Source: Piliocolobus tephrosceles | Lineage: Eukaryota; Chordata; Mammalia; Primates; Cercopithecidae | Direction: 5' to 3' | Assembly (NCBI RefSeq): GCF_002776525.5 | Contig: NC_045441.1 | Coordinates: 88,105,101 to 88,169,100, forward strand | Length of the DNA: 64,000 nt | Shown here: positions 11,200 through 22,690 of the stretch, in pieces | Layout: the number at the start of each line of letters is the position of its first letter | How positions within the stretch are numbered: the first letter of the stretch is position 1 | The notes under the pieces: generated by a model | The model's database searches: none | What the model was told of the DNA's origin: nothing | Seen by the model: only the letters and a program-made list of their open reading frames with translations | Translations under genes and position numbers: made by a program

Positions 11200-12087
11200 T
11201 ATTAGAAAATCTTTTGTTGGCTTTATGTCTTCTTATGAAAATTAATTTTATTAGAAAAGCATTCAAACTTATTGAAAAATTGCAGTAGTAACAAGAACTC
11301 CCACATAACCTTTGCCCCAAATTCAATTTTGCCCATTTTCCCGGGCATTTACTACAACTGAATCCAATCCAGGATGGTCCCTTGAAATCAGTAGCCATGT
11401 CTCTCTCATCTCCTTCAATAAGAGCATTTCCTTAGTCTTTCCTTAACTTCTACAATCTTGACTTTTATTTATTTATTTATTTTTAAGATTATAGGGTATT
11501 GATTTTGTAGAATGTTCCTCAATGTGGAATTTTCCAGGATTTCTCCAAGGTTCTATCTACTTTATGAATTTTGGGTAGGAATGTATAAGAGTGATGTTAT
11601 GTCCTTCTTATTACATCCCATTAGTTAGTATATAATATTGATGTGTTCCATTTTTGATGATATTAGGTTATCTTTATCAAGTTATCTTAAGTGACCAAGT
11701 AACCTGGTCACTGTCAGGTTTCTCCACTAGAAAATTACATTTCTTTTTTCCTTTGTAATCAGTAAGTACTTTGAAGAGAGATACTTTGAAACTAAATACA
11801 TATCCCATTCTTAATCACATTTTATCCATTTATTTTATAAACTGTTGATAATCTTGCCTATATTATTACTATGATGGTTGTCAAATTGTTATTTTCAAAT
11901 TATTTTAATGCATTTATTAGTTAGCATTCTAAGTAAAAGATTTACCTTCTCACCCATTTATTCATTTGTTTATATCAGTGTGAACGAATGAACACCTATT
12001 TTATTTAGAGTATTCTAATAATTACTATTATTGTCTCACATTTGATGAATGGAAGTCCCTTAAGCTAGATCCTTAATCATTTTGACA
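11200..12087. mobile_element. Ancient LINE-derived segment (probably L1M), orientation unsure
   Basis: Phrases such as 'aatccaatccaggatggtcc' (near 11360), 'gtagaatgttcctcaatgtg' (near 11508) and 'caggtttctccactagaaaa' (near 11716) recur in old primate LINE-derived sequence as I remember it. The sequence is too diverged for me to fix family or strand. Downstream to 12087 similarity fades. Confidence 0.4.
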
Positions 12088-12413
12088 TGTGATGTGGTTT
12101 GGATATGTGTCCCACCCAAATCTCATGTTGAATTGTAATCCCCAATGATAGTGGTGAAGTTTGGTGTGAGGTGATTACACCATGGGGATGGATTTCTCAT
12201 GAATGGTTTGGCACCATCCCTTTGGTGTTGTGCTCCTGATAGCGAGTGAGTTTTCATAAGATCTGATTGTTTAAAAGTGAGGCACCTCCCCAACATTCTC
12301 ATTTTATCCTGTTTTCACCATGTGCTCTGCTTGCTCTTCCTTTGCTTTCCACCATGATTGTAAGTTTCCTGAGATGTCCCCAGAAGCTGAGCGGATATCT
12401 CTATGCTTCTTGT

Positions 12414-12867
12414 TGTCATGCGTGTCCAGGTAAAGAGACCACCAAACAGGCTTTGTGTGAGCAACATGGCTGTTTATTTCACCTGAGTGCAGGCGGGCTG
12501 AGTCCGAAAAGAGAGTCAGCAAAGGGAGATAAGAGTGGGGCCGTTTTATAGGATTTGGGTAGGTAAAGGAAAATTACAGTCAAAGGGGGGTTGTTCTCTG
12601 GCGGGCAGGAGTGGGGGTCACAAGGTGCTCACTGGGGGAGGTTTTTGAGCCAGGATGAGCCAGGAGAAGGAATTTCACAAGATAATATCACCGCTTTAAG
12701 GCAAGGACTGGCCATTTTCACTTCTTCTGTGGTGGAATGTCATCAGTTAAGTCGAGGCAGGACATTTGCACTTCTTTTGTGATTCTTCATTTACTTCAGG
12801 CCATCTGGGCATATACGTGCAAGTCACAGGGGATGCGATGGCTTGGCTTGGGCTCAGAGGCCTGACA
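12414..12867 (-). mobile_element. Solo HERV-H LTR (LTR7 family), antisense, with 5-bp TSD
   Basis: On the minus strand the LTR runs from TGTCAGGCCTCTGAGCCC (ends at 12867) to its terminus at 12414. It contains a TATAAAA-type box near 12543-12550 and an AATAAA signal in the region of 12470-12480, followed by the typical 'cctgtttggtggtctctt' U5 phrase. A perfect 5-bp direct repeat, CTTGT, flanks it at 12409-12413 and 12868-12872. No internal proviral sequence remains, so it is a recombined solo LTR. It sits inside the older MaLR 5' LTR. Confidence 0.93.
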
Positions 12868-13838
12868 CTTGTACGGTCTGCAGAACCATGAACCAATTAA
12901 ACATCTTTTCTTTATAAATTACTTGCATCAGATATTTCTTTACAGCAGTAAGAATGGTCTAATACAGAAAATTGGCACCAAGGAATGGAGCATTGCTTTA
13001 AAGATACCTGAAAATGTGAAAGCAGTTTTGGAATTGGGTAACAGGCAGAGGTTGAAAGAGGGTAGAGGGCTCAGAAGACAGGGAAGAGAAGGGAAAGTTT
13101 GGAACTTCTTAGAGACTCATTAAATTGTTGTAACCCAGATGTTGATAGTGATATGAAGAGTGAAATGTAGGCTGAGGAGGTCTCAGATAGAAATGAGAAA
13201 CTTATTGAGAGCTGGAGCAAAGGTCACTTTTGTTATGCTTCAGGAAAAAACTTGGCTATATTGTACCCCTGCCCTAGGGATCTGTGAAACTTTGAACTTG
13301 AGACGGATTATTTAGGGTATCTGTTGGAAGAAATTTCTAAGCAACAAAGCATTTAGGATGTCATTTTGCTGCTCCTAACAACCAATGCTCATATGCAGGA
13401 GGAAATATGCAGGACTTTAAGTAGAAACTTGTATTTATAAAAGAAGCAGAGTATAAAAATTTGAAGAATTTGCAGTCTGGCCATGTGGCAGAGAAAGAAA
13501 AAGCTTTTAGGGGAGAGAAATTCAAGCAGGCTGTGTAGCTACCACTTGCTAGAGCAATTTGCATAACAAAAAGGAAGTCAAGTACTAATATCCAAGACAA
13601 TAGGAAAAAGGCCTCCAAGGCATTTCAGAGACCTGTGCAGCAGCCAGTCCCATCAGAGTTCTTGAAGCCTAGAAGGAAAGAATGCTTTTGTGAGCCAGGC
13701 CTAGGTTCCCATTACTCTGCTGCAGCCTCAAGACATTGCTTCTCCTTTAACTTCCACCATAATTGTAAGTTTCCTGAGGCTTCCCCTGAAGCAGATGCCT
13801 GCGTTATGCTTACTGGACAGCCTGTAGAACCATGAGCC

Positions 13839-13842
<4 letters not shown>

Positions 13843-13869
<27 letters not shown>

Positions 13870-14146
13870 ACGGAGTCTCGCTCTGTCACCCAGGCTGGAG
13901 TGCAGTGGCCGGATCTCAGCTCACTGCAAGCTCAGCCTCCCGGGTTCACGCCATTCTCCTGCCTCAGCCTCCCGGGTAGCTGGGACTACAGGCGCCCGCC
14001 ACCTCACCCGGCTAGTTTTTTGTATTTTTAGTAGAAACGGGGTTTCACTGTGTTAGCCAGGATGGTCTCGATCTCCTGACCTCGTGATCCGCCCGTCTCA
14101 GCCTCCCAAAGTGCTGGGATTACAGGCTTGAGCCACCGCGCCCGGC
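13843..14146 (-). mobile_element. Old World monkey-type AluY, antisense, intact TSD
   Basis: Antisense full-length Alu with a 24-base poly-T and the monkey-type arm junction (GGCTAGTTTTTTGTA) and right arm. A perfect 14-bp TSD, ACCATGAGCCAATT, lies at 13829-13842 and 14147-14160. It splits the MaLR 3' LTR near its polyadenylation end. Confidence 0.97.
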
Positions 14147-14439
14147 ACCATGAGCCAATTAAACCTCTTTTCTTTATAAATTACCCAGTCTCAGGTATTT
14201 CTTTATAGCAATGCAAGAATGGACTAACACAACATCATTCTTTGAGTATCTCATTGCTATCTGGCACAACACAATATTTCAGGTTCTTCTCAGTCACAGC
14301 CCGTTTTTTAAGAAGCACTCATTTCTTTCCGTTGAAAGTATGTAGCAACCAAAATTTCAGTACTAGATGTGCTCATTATTTTGTGGATTGCACTATTCAC
14401 AGGCCCTTTAAGTGGACAGAACTAGGAAGTATATGTATT

Positions 14440-14463
14440 CACACACACACACACACACACACA
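14440..14463. repeat. (CA)12 microsatellite
   Basis: Uninterrupted CA units, followed downstream by loosely repeated CTATAT sequence to about 14510. Confidence 0.95.
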
Positions 14464-14904
14464 ACTTTACATCTCTATCTATATCTATCATTATATCTAT
14501 AGCTATATATTAAACCATGATTTCATACCAATACTCCCAATTTTAACTTACTATCACTCATGCATGCCTAATATTGTTTGCAACTGGAGAGAAAAAGAAA
14601 GGAGGGAAGGAAAATATTAAAAGGCCTTTGTTATTGCTGATTTTCAAAAAAGACTTCATCATCATCTTCAAAGACTCATACAACTGTAGATAGGAGAGGG
14701 ATGCCATTTTGTCTAATCTTATGTTACATGTAAGATAATTGATATAGAGGGAAATGAAACTACTTGGCAAAGCAACACATTTGGGTACATGTAAAGCCCT
14801 AAATTTTTCTTGAAACTCATAAGTGGCCTAATGCTTTACCCACAAAACATTATTTTACATTTAGTTAATAAAAAGGAAATAAAATGACTAAGTCTGAACT
14901 ATTT

Positions 14905-15060
14905 AAGTTTCATATTTATTGAGGGACTGCCATGATCTAGGAACAATTTCATAAATTGAATCTTTCAATCTTTTCAACAAAACATGTAGCAGGAATTAAA
15001 AATCCATTTTGTTAATGAGATCAGTATTTAGAAGGACTAAATGAAATGCTTAAAGTATAA
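14905..15060 (-). mobile_element. MIR SINE, antisense (diverged)
   Basis: 'tttattgagggactgccatg' followed by a region resembling 'tttacaga...gaggaaac' of antisense MIR. Diverged, with ends uncertain. Confidence 0.5.
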
Positions 15061-15274
15061 TAACAGCACTAGTCAGGCATAGATCAAATTGTGTGGAATC
15101 GATTTTAAACCGCTGAGCTTGATAGTACATTACTATATAAAATATTTGTAATAACAAAAGAAGGGTTGGAATGAACCATGTCAAAAGGAAATCAAATTAA
15201 AATAATCAGTGCTTTTTTGAAATTAAATTGTTTTAAAATTGTACCATCTTATTTGTGAAATAATCCATTCAAAA

Positions 15275-15400
15275 TTGGTTTTTTAAGTACCTACTATGTG
15301 CTGGAAATTGTACTAGAATGAAAGACATAATTAAATCATGCCATCGAAGACTTAATTAACAACCTGTTTGAAGAAAAACATGTGCTATATATATATCAGT
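15275..15400 (-). mobile_element. L2 LINE fragment, antisense
   Basis: 'aagtacctactatgtgctgg' and the following sequence fit the antisense 3' end of L2 ('gcacctactatgtgccagg'). Confidence 0.5.
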
Positions 15401-15559
15401 TATAAGGCAATGTTTTTTATGAAACAGACAAAATACTATAGAAGTTCAGATTAAGGAGCCAGTGAGTGACTTCAAGAAAAAGAGAGAGTAAGGGTTAAAA
15501 GGAAATTTTCCTTTTAAGAAATGAGAAGAATTAGAGCTCTTATGTTAAATGAGACTTGG

Positions 15560-15660
15560 TTCATGTTCATCTTTCTTCAGTGTTATACCCTTGTGCATAC
15601 AGTGCCTACTAGTTTTGCCTGGTTCAGTGTAGGCACTCAATAAATATTTATTGAATAAAC
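15560..15660 (+). mobile_element. L2/MIR 3' tail, sense
   Basis: 'gcctggttcagtgtaggcac' then 'tcaataaatatttattgaat' is the shared 3' end of L2 and MIR. Only the last ~100 bases are readable. Confidence 0.6.
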
Positions 15661-15829
15661 AAAAGAATTAAAGAATAGATATTGAGTGAATATCAAGTAA
15701 CATATAGCTGGAACTTAGGGCATGGGACAGAGAGCGGAAAAAGGCAAGTCTGGGAAGATCAACTGAGGCACATAATGAGTTATTTCACTACCACTTTACA
15801 TGACCAGGACACTATTTTGTGGTTTTAAG

Positions 15830-16135
15830 CAGTAACATCCAATAAAAATATAATATGAGCCATGCAAATAATTTTAAATTTCCAGGAGGCATATTTAAAT
15901 TGATGTATCTATATGCTACACTAAACATTTATATATCATAAAAATAAAATTATTTCAACATGTAATCAAAAATTACAATTATTAATGAAATATTTTACAT
16001 TCTTTTTTTGCCCTATGTAAGTCTTTGAAATTTGGTATGCATTTTACATTTACAGTAATTCTCAACTTAGACTAGCAACATTTCAAATGTTCCATAGGCA
16101 CATGTAGCTAATGGTTATTATATTAAAGAGTACAG
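15830..16135. repeat. Ancient interspersed repeat, family not named
   Basis: The arrangement 'aatataatatgagccatgca ... tcaacatgtaatcaaaaatt ... ttttacattctttttttgcc ... ggcacatgtagctaatggtt' is one I recognise as recurring in mammalian genomes, but I cannot assign the family. Confidence 0.4.
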
Positions 16136-16147
16136 GGGTAGGATTCT

Positions 16148-16310
16148 TGGTACTCAAAATGTGATCCCTAGACCAGCAACCCCTGAGAACATTCTAGAAA
16201 TGCAGAATCCTGGCTGCACCCTAGATCAACAAAATTAGATCTGTATTTTCTCAAGTTCTCCAGGTGACTGTATGTAGATATCAGAGAAGCACAAGTCCAG
16301 GTGACTCAGC
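16148..16310. mobile_element. hAT-type non-autonomous DNA transposon (MER5/MER20-like)
   Basis: 'atgtgatccctagaccagca ... agaaatgcagaatcctggct ... ctccaggtgact' matches the 'ggtccctggaccagcagc ... gcagattctcagg' pattern of this class. Terminal inverted repeats are not intact. Confidence 0.5.
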
Positions 16311-19300
16311 TGTAATGTCAGCTGTGTGCATCCCAGATGGTAGACAATATAAATGCTATTGGTCTTCAAGAAGATTGGATTAGGACAATAAAGTATATTA
16401 ATTTTGTCTTAAAAGTACAAAGTGAATTAGAGTTTACAAATATTTGATATTGTATTGATATAGATGCCTTTATTTGATCCAAATATCAGATTGTCTCATG
16501 TCATTAATATCTGGCAGCCTGAGGTAAGACTTAAAGTTATGCAAAAGTGAGAGAGTATATATCATCTCTTATCTATGTCTGGTAAATAGATGCATGGATG
16601 TCATTATTATATTTCCTAGCATTGATTAAACTAACTCTCACAAAATGAAGGTTATAAAATATTTTTGCAAATACATAAGAAAACAAATGCAGAGCTAACC
16701 CTTTCAATCCTTATAGAAAGACATTCTCAGTCTGAATTATATGTAAAAAGTAATAATAGTATCATCAGACTTATTAAGTGGCAGAGTGAAACTTGTAGTA
16801 AAATTATCAAAATATCTACTGGAAATGTAGATTAACAACCCTATAGTTAATGGTGAACTTGGCTCCACGTAAGTATCATACTTACAGATATTATCTAATG
16901 ATAATATAAAGCCATTATAATTAGTAAAATATTGTTACTATTTTTTATTTTATCTGTGCTAGGCATTTTTATGTCCAGGCTTGCCTAGGGAGTTCCAATT
17001 GATTTGAGTTGTCTCAATGTAAGTATTAAAGCACCTCCTTTTGCTTTCAAAAGAAGCCCAGCCCTGTTTGCAAAATAAATCTTTTGATCACCCTGCTTAT
17101 CACATGTACACACACAAAAAATGTATCTCTTGGGTATTTTATAATATATATAAAATTTATAAGTACAGTAGAGTACATATGCATAATTTCAGAATGAATG
17201 AACATGCATTCTAGTAGAGATTCATTTATTTATTTTCTGTTATTTTGAAGATCACACAATGAAGACTTGACTTCTGAGAAGCTGGAATGTTTCCCAGTTT
17301 CACTCTTAGCCCATGCTTAATTGTTCCGGGCAACCCCTTTCAGCCTGGGAATGTGTTCCCTCTCAGACTGATGCAAAGTGACAGTCTAAGCAGAGCTGTG
17401 TACTTTTCTCTACTCTCTTTCTTCTCTCTACTCCCTTAATTGTGGGAAGAGGGAGAAATAATTGTTAGGAATTTCAGGGGCCTTTCCTGCATGGTGGATT
17501 GTTTACTGACCAAAGGAAAGGCACAAGAACAGGAGGCAGCAACTTCACCAAATCAAATCAGAGTGGCCTGTGAGACCTTACAGGCCCCTTTGCAAACCAC
17601 AGAGTGGATCATCCACTTACGGTTCACCTGGGATAAGTTACATGTATGCTGGAAATATAAATTTTATGTTTAAGCAGAAAGAACAAAAGTTGAATTTTAA
17701 ATGGTTAAAAATGGGCCAAACTCTAAATAAATGGATTCTTATGTAATTTCTGAAAATATTTTGAAACTCCAAAATTCTATATCAAGAAAATAAAACTTAC
17801 ATAAATGTACTTTTCCATTCCATGTAAATATAATTTTATTTTTCATTTAAACTGAAAAGAATAAGTTTAACAATTTTGGAGACTGCACTATGAAATTTCA
17901 ATGACCCGTAATGACACAGACCAATCATGTGAAGAGGGATGTGCTGAATCAACAATTAAATAAGCCTGCAATATGGAAATAAAAGAAATGTAGGATTATT
18001 TGTTATACATGACTCTAATAGTAAGGAAAAGAAAAATAGAGCAGGACACAGAGCCTACAAAAATATAACAAGCATCTGACAAGGAATGTCAAAAGTTTAC
18101 ATTGCATGTATATATATTAAACTACAGAATGTCTAATCACCATGCGATTGCTCCCTCAGCACCCTCAACACTGCCTAAAACAGTTGTTAGTATTTTTCAC
18201 ATAATGATGGTTTGGGTGGGACAACATTTCTCAAAATGTGTTCCTTGGAACACTAGCTTTTCTAACATGCTTTGGGGAAAATGTGCCACATTCAAGTAAA
18301 TGTAGGAAACATGTGTGCTCTATTACTGTCCTAAGTAAAATTCACTTTATGCATTCATGTGCTAAAATGTCTTAGTTTCCTTGCAGTAGCCAGTCTAGCT
18401 GTTTAACGTTGTTTATTCCATCATTAACTATGCTTCTTAAACTACAGAACTTTTAGTTTGAAAACAATCTATTAATATTCTAGGAGAATATTTCTATTCC
18501 ACAGAAAACATTATGGAAATTGGGGGCTAGAGGAATATTGCTGATATATTTCTATTCCTAGCATGTGGTTGGCCTTGACATGAATACCTAAGTTTAAAGA
18601 ATATCAAAGATAGTATTGTACAATTTTTTCAAAATATTTTAGATAAATTTGTATTTTCATTGCTTAATTATTTGGGCATTCCTCTACATCTGAAACAGCA
18701 GTGTTATTTTCATGCCTACGTTAATAATAACGTAGTAGCAAAATAATAATGTATCAGCAAAAGACCTGCTTGACTAGGAACCTGACAAATAATATTGAAA
18801 CATTCCTGAGTATTAAACCTCTGATTTGATAAAGATTAGTATGCACATATCTATATCTATTTTAAGCAATATGCACGTTTTTAAAAGAAGATAGATATAC
18901 TCTCAAAAGTATAATGTAGGAAATCATCATTGATGCTATTGGGATGATAAAAAAAACCATTGTAAATAATTGCATTTACATTTCAACTCATGATTATTAT
19001 TTATTTCTTAAAGTGGAAAAAAGCTGAGCTGGAAAAATGGAAAATTCCCTAAAGATTTGCTTGGAGATGGCTAGGGACCAAATAGTACTGTTTTCCAGAT
19101 GCTCAGAGATAATGGCGTAACCTGACCTGCCTATACTAAGGTTAACTTGGTGGAAGTGTGGGAAAATATCTCTTTGCACTGGGCTTTGTAATCTAGTCTC
19201 ATTTACAATCAATAAAATCTTGAGGAATAAAATAGAGCCAATAGAATTGGTGAAATAAAATAGTATTTAAGAAGGTCCTCGATGCTATTACCAATATAAT

Positions 19301-19745
19301 CTTATTTTGTTTCCTAGTTCCTCAGAACTAGGTTCCTTTGGCCATAATCATTTAATATATTTGAATAGAAAACCAAATTTTTTTTCTATCACTTCATTGC
19401 TGTTAATACTCAGTTAAATCTGGTATTAATTAATGATCAGAATGTATATGAATAGTCCATTATGTAACAATAAACAATTAAATAATTATTCAGTTAATAA
19501 CTTATTAGAAAGGCAAGCATCTGAAAGTTTTATGTTCTTGATTGTCACTGAAACAGATTCCAAAGTCTACAAAATCAACAGCAGGTGCACATGAAATTAC
19601 CCCAGTTCCCAATATATCTTGCTCTTTTTTCACAGATTCTAAATTCTCTTTGTTTTTCAATCTTTTCCTGCAACCAATTGTGATGACCCTATTGACATAA
19701 TCTATGATATCACTTTTATAAAGCTCATATTTTATTTTAGTTATT
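16311..19745. other. Long single-copy-looking AT-rich stretch
   Basis: No gene or clear repeat. 18220-18560 has phrases ('ctcaaaatgtgttccttgga', 'ggaacactag') that remind me of an old DNA transposon, too diverged to call. A 77-codon frame at 17440-17673 has no recognisable domain. Confidence 0.45.
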
Positions 19746-19749
19746 TCAT

Positions 19750-19905
19750 CCATTCATTACATCAAGCATCCTAGCTGTGCCAGGCAAGGTGCTAGACACT
19801 CTGAGTTTATCTATCAGCAGGACATACATAGTATCTGCAGTAAGGAGCTTATAGCACGGTGAGAAAAACAGACGGTGGCAAGTAAACAGACTCAGTGCTT
19901 GCATT
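19750..19905 (-). mobile_element. L2 LINE fragment, antisense
   Basis: 'gctgtgccaggcaaggtgct' followed by 'gcagtaaggagcttatagca' and 'aaacagacggtggcaagtaa' follows the antisense order of the L2 3' end. Confidence 0.65.
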
Positions 19906-20507
19906 TAGTAATTGAGAGAAATCCCATGAAGTATAAAGTATTATTTTATATCAAAGACAAAGGTTGAACTAGGAGAAGCTTTTTATTACAATTGTTATGT
20001 TTACATTACTGATATTGTGCTTTCTGGAATTTCTGAGGATGACTTTTCTGACTAAATTTCAGTGGGGCGTGAACTTTGAAAAGTACTGACAGATTTGTGC
20101 CCACTCCATTGCCTCATCTTGCATCTCTGGTTGCTAAGGTTAAAAAGGGAGTCATGGTTGCAACATAAAAGAGAGTTGGTGGCTTATGTAAGATTGCTTA
20201 GGATTGTGTTATTAGTATTCTCCTCAAGTGTCAGAATTACCTAGACACTTGATATAACAGGTTTATAACAGTTGTCAGAAAGCAGATAACATGGTTCTAT
20301 ATAGCTGATATTTTCATTTTCTCTTTATTTACATTTGTGTTTCTATTAAAGATTTAGTGACTGTGGTTGTCCAGATATTAGAATAATGACCTGAGGGAGG
20401 CTATTCTGAAGTTGAAAACTACAGAGCCACTTTCATTTTGTTGGTCCATTATCTTAGTCTCTTTAAATGTGTGTACTTGTGTCTTTAAAATTAGCACACT
20501 TCAAGTT
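19906..20507. other. Unassigned DNA
   Basis: Nothing recognised. Confidence 0.5.
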
Positions 20508-20657
20508 GGGTGTAGTGGAACACACCTGTAGTCCCAGCTACATGGGAAGCTGAGGTGGGAGGATTGCGTGAGCCCAGAAGTTTGAACCTGCAGTGAGCTA
20601 TGATTATGCATCTTCACTCCGGCCTGGGTGACAGAGTAAGATTTTGTCTCAAAAAAA
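20508..20657 (+). mobile_element. Alu monomer (FLAM/FRAM-like)
   Basis: One Alu arm only: 'gttgggtgtagtggaacaca' through 'gcctgggtgacagagtaaga' to 'tttgtctcaaaaaaa'. It includes the AluJ-like 'gagcccagaagtttgaacct'. Confidence 0.75.
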
Positions 20658-21163
20658 TATGAACATTAAAATGAGTACACATCAGAGGAGGTAGCTAAAA
20701 ATAAATAGAAAAAAGAAAGGGGAAAGAAGAAATCAGATTGTGATTAGAAAGATGATATTGTCCACAATATATAGTCCTTATATATTTCTTACAAAATTTA
20801 ATTATTCTTAAATTTGTCCCATAATAGCAAATTGATTCCGGGTATAAATCAATAATAGAAACAGCAAAACTGAGTACTACTAATCTGAAAAAATGTCAAC
20901 CCATTCAATAGATGAACCAGGTAGAATCAGGGATTAAAAGAAGTAATCTGCCTGAAAGTTCCATTGTATAGAAATTGCCCTACTGTTAGAACTTGCAAAG
21001 CACAATTGCTACCTATAAATTGTGCTTCTATTTTTAGAAATGCTGTTAGATTATTTTAAAATTTAATACTTGCAAGTACTTTTATTCTTATAACCAATAA
21101 CACTTATTCCTAATGTATTTCTGAGATTTACTAAACAAGAAAGCTAAGCAAATAAAAGATGCA
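20658..21163. other. Unassigned AT-rich DNA
   Basis: Nothing recognised between the Alu monomer and the AT-rich minisatellite. Confidence 0.5.
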
Positions 21164-21618
21164 TATATGTATATATATATATTCATACATATGAATAGAA
21201 TATATATTCATATATATGAATAGAATATATATTCATATGTATCATATATAGACTATATATACATATATATGAATAAAATATATATTCATATATAAATAGA
21301 ATATATATTCATATGTATCATATATAAATAGAATATATATACACATATATATGGATAAAATATATATTCATATATATTAATAGAATATATATTCATATGT
21401 ATCATATATAAATAGAATATATATACACATATATGAATAAAATATATATTCATATATATTAATAGAATATATATTCATATGTATCATATATAAATAGAAT
21501 ATATATATGAATATATATTTATATATGAATAATATATATGAAGAATATATATATGAATATATATAATAATATATATACATATATATGAATAATATATATG
21601 TATATATATATGAATAGA
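21164..21618. repeat. AT-rich minisatellite (~76-84 bp unit)
   Basis: A core AATAGAATATATATTCATAT followed by GTATCATATATA starts near 21219, 21295, 21379 and 21460, giving spacings of about 76, 84 and 81 bases. The units alternate TATA blocks with ATTCATATATGAAT-like self-complementary motifs. The flanks decay into simple TATA repeats. Open frames here are translated repeat. Confidence 0.93.
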
Positions 21619-22514
21619 AAGAAAAAGATATTATTGCCAAAGGCTGATAAACAACAAAACTAACAAGCAGTCAGAAGTACTTGCTGAGAGCAGCTAAAGA
21701 GATGGATTTATTTATTCATCTTGTCGTCTTCAACTTCATTCACTCCCTTCACTTGTATTCTCTTGCACAGTAGGTAAATAAAGTTCTGAGATACTGTGTG
21801 TTTCACAGATATTCTGCAAAACATACAGATATTTGTACTTGACACACAGATGTTTCAGTTTTTATTTTCCATTTTCCAAGCACAAATTTCTCTACCTTAT
21901 TCCCAGAATTAAGCCCACCCAGGCTGAAAAATAAAGCAAAACGTAGTGCCACTCCGGCTCTCATGGCCAACCAGATTAGCAGGTAAATCATTTGAGAAAG
22001 TTCCCAAGCTTAATCCTTTGAAAACTGATCTTACCTCAGGGGATACCAAATCATATTCTCCATTTAAATATCCCTGCTTTAAACCACACTTGCTCAACAA
22101 GTTTTGTAGAGGAGAAAAGCATTTTTTGTTTTGAGAAAATGTGACTTCATTATAAAGAAATTGCTTTCTTTATTTTCATCTTCAGAAGTTAAATTAAGCT
22201 TCTTTTAAAAAATTACTTTTTGTTCTAAAATGATTACTGTAATGTGTTTATATATTTCATGAAAGTTGGTTAAAAAAAGCATACATATGCCAAAAACACT
22301 AAATTAAATATTTTACCTAAAAGTAATTTATGTTGCAGAGGTAAATGTTAATGGAATATGAAGCAACCAACATTATTTAGAAAATGAAGCTCTAAGTGGA
22401 GAGTTGCTTTTGCAAACCAAAATAATAATAAAAATACACTATATTTATACAGAAATGTTTATTTCCTTAACATTAGACTAACATAGATCATGTTGCAGAA
22501 GCAAGATGTTTGAC
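21619..22514. other. Unassigned DNA
   Basis: No repeat or gene recognised. 21940-22130 is slightly less AT-rich, with no coding evidence. Confidence 0.5.
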
Positions 22515-22690
22515 TTGTGAGATAGGTGACCCCAATTTTCATCTGTGCTCTGCCATCAATTAGCTGTTTTATCTTATACAATTCCCCTACCCTTTCTTGA
22601 TTTAAATTTAATTATCCTTAAAATTGGAGAGTTTGACTGTATTATCTCCTAGGTCCCTATAAGCTCTAAAATTTCTGTGATGCTAGAAGG
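22515..22690 (+). mobile_element. MIR-family SINE, sense
   Basis: 'gctctgccatcaattagctg' then a diverged middle and 'ctcctaggtccctataagct' with 'ctgtgatgctagaag' fit a MIR/MIR3-type SINE. Confidence 0.55.

Larger units (their letters stand above)
12088..14231 (+). mobile_element. MaLR retrotransposon (MST/THE1-type), collapsed
   Basis: A sense MaLR. The 5' LTR starts 'tgtgatgtggtttggatatg' at 12088, is interrupted by an LTR7 at 12414-12867 and ends near 12976 at 'ggtctaatacag'. A short internal region (about 12977-13722) starts 'aaaattggcaccaaggaatg', the THE1/MST internal start. The 3' LTR is 5'-truncated (about 13723-13842, continuing 14147-14231) and split by an AluY. Most of the internal region and the U3 of the 3' LTR are missing. 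No gag-like or other long open frame. Family level is confident; subfamily is not. Confidence 0.85.

Noticed and set aside
21164..21618. CRISPR-like spaced repeat pattern
   Set aside because: This is a eukaryotic nuclear window. The units are head-to-tail AT repeats without unique spacers.
21377..21640. 87-codon minus-strand frame rich in Y and I
   Set aside because: It is the translation of the AT-rich minisatellite, not a protein gene.
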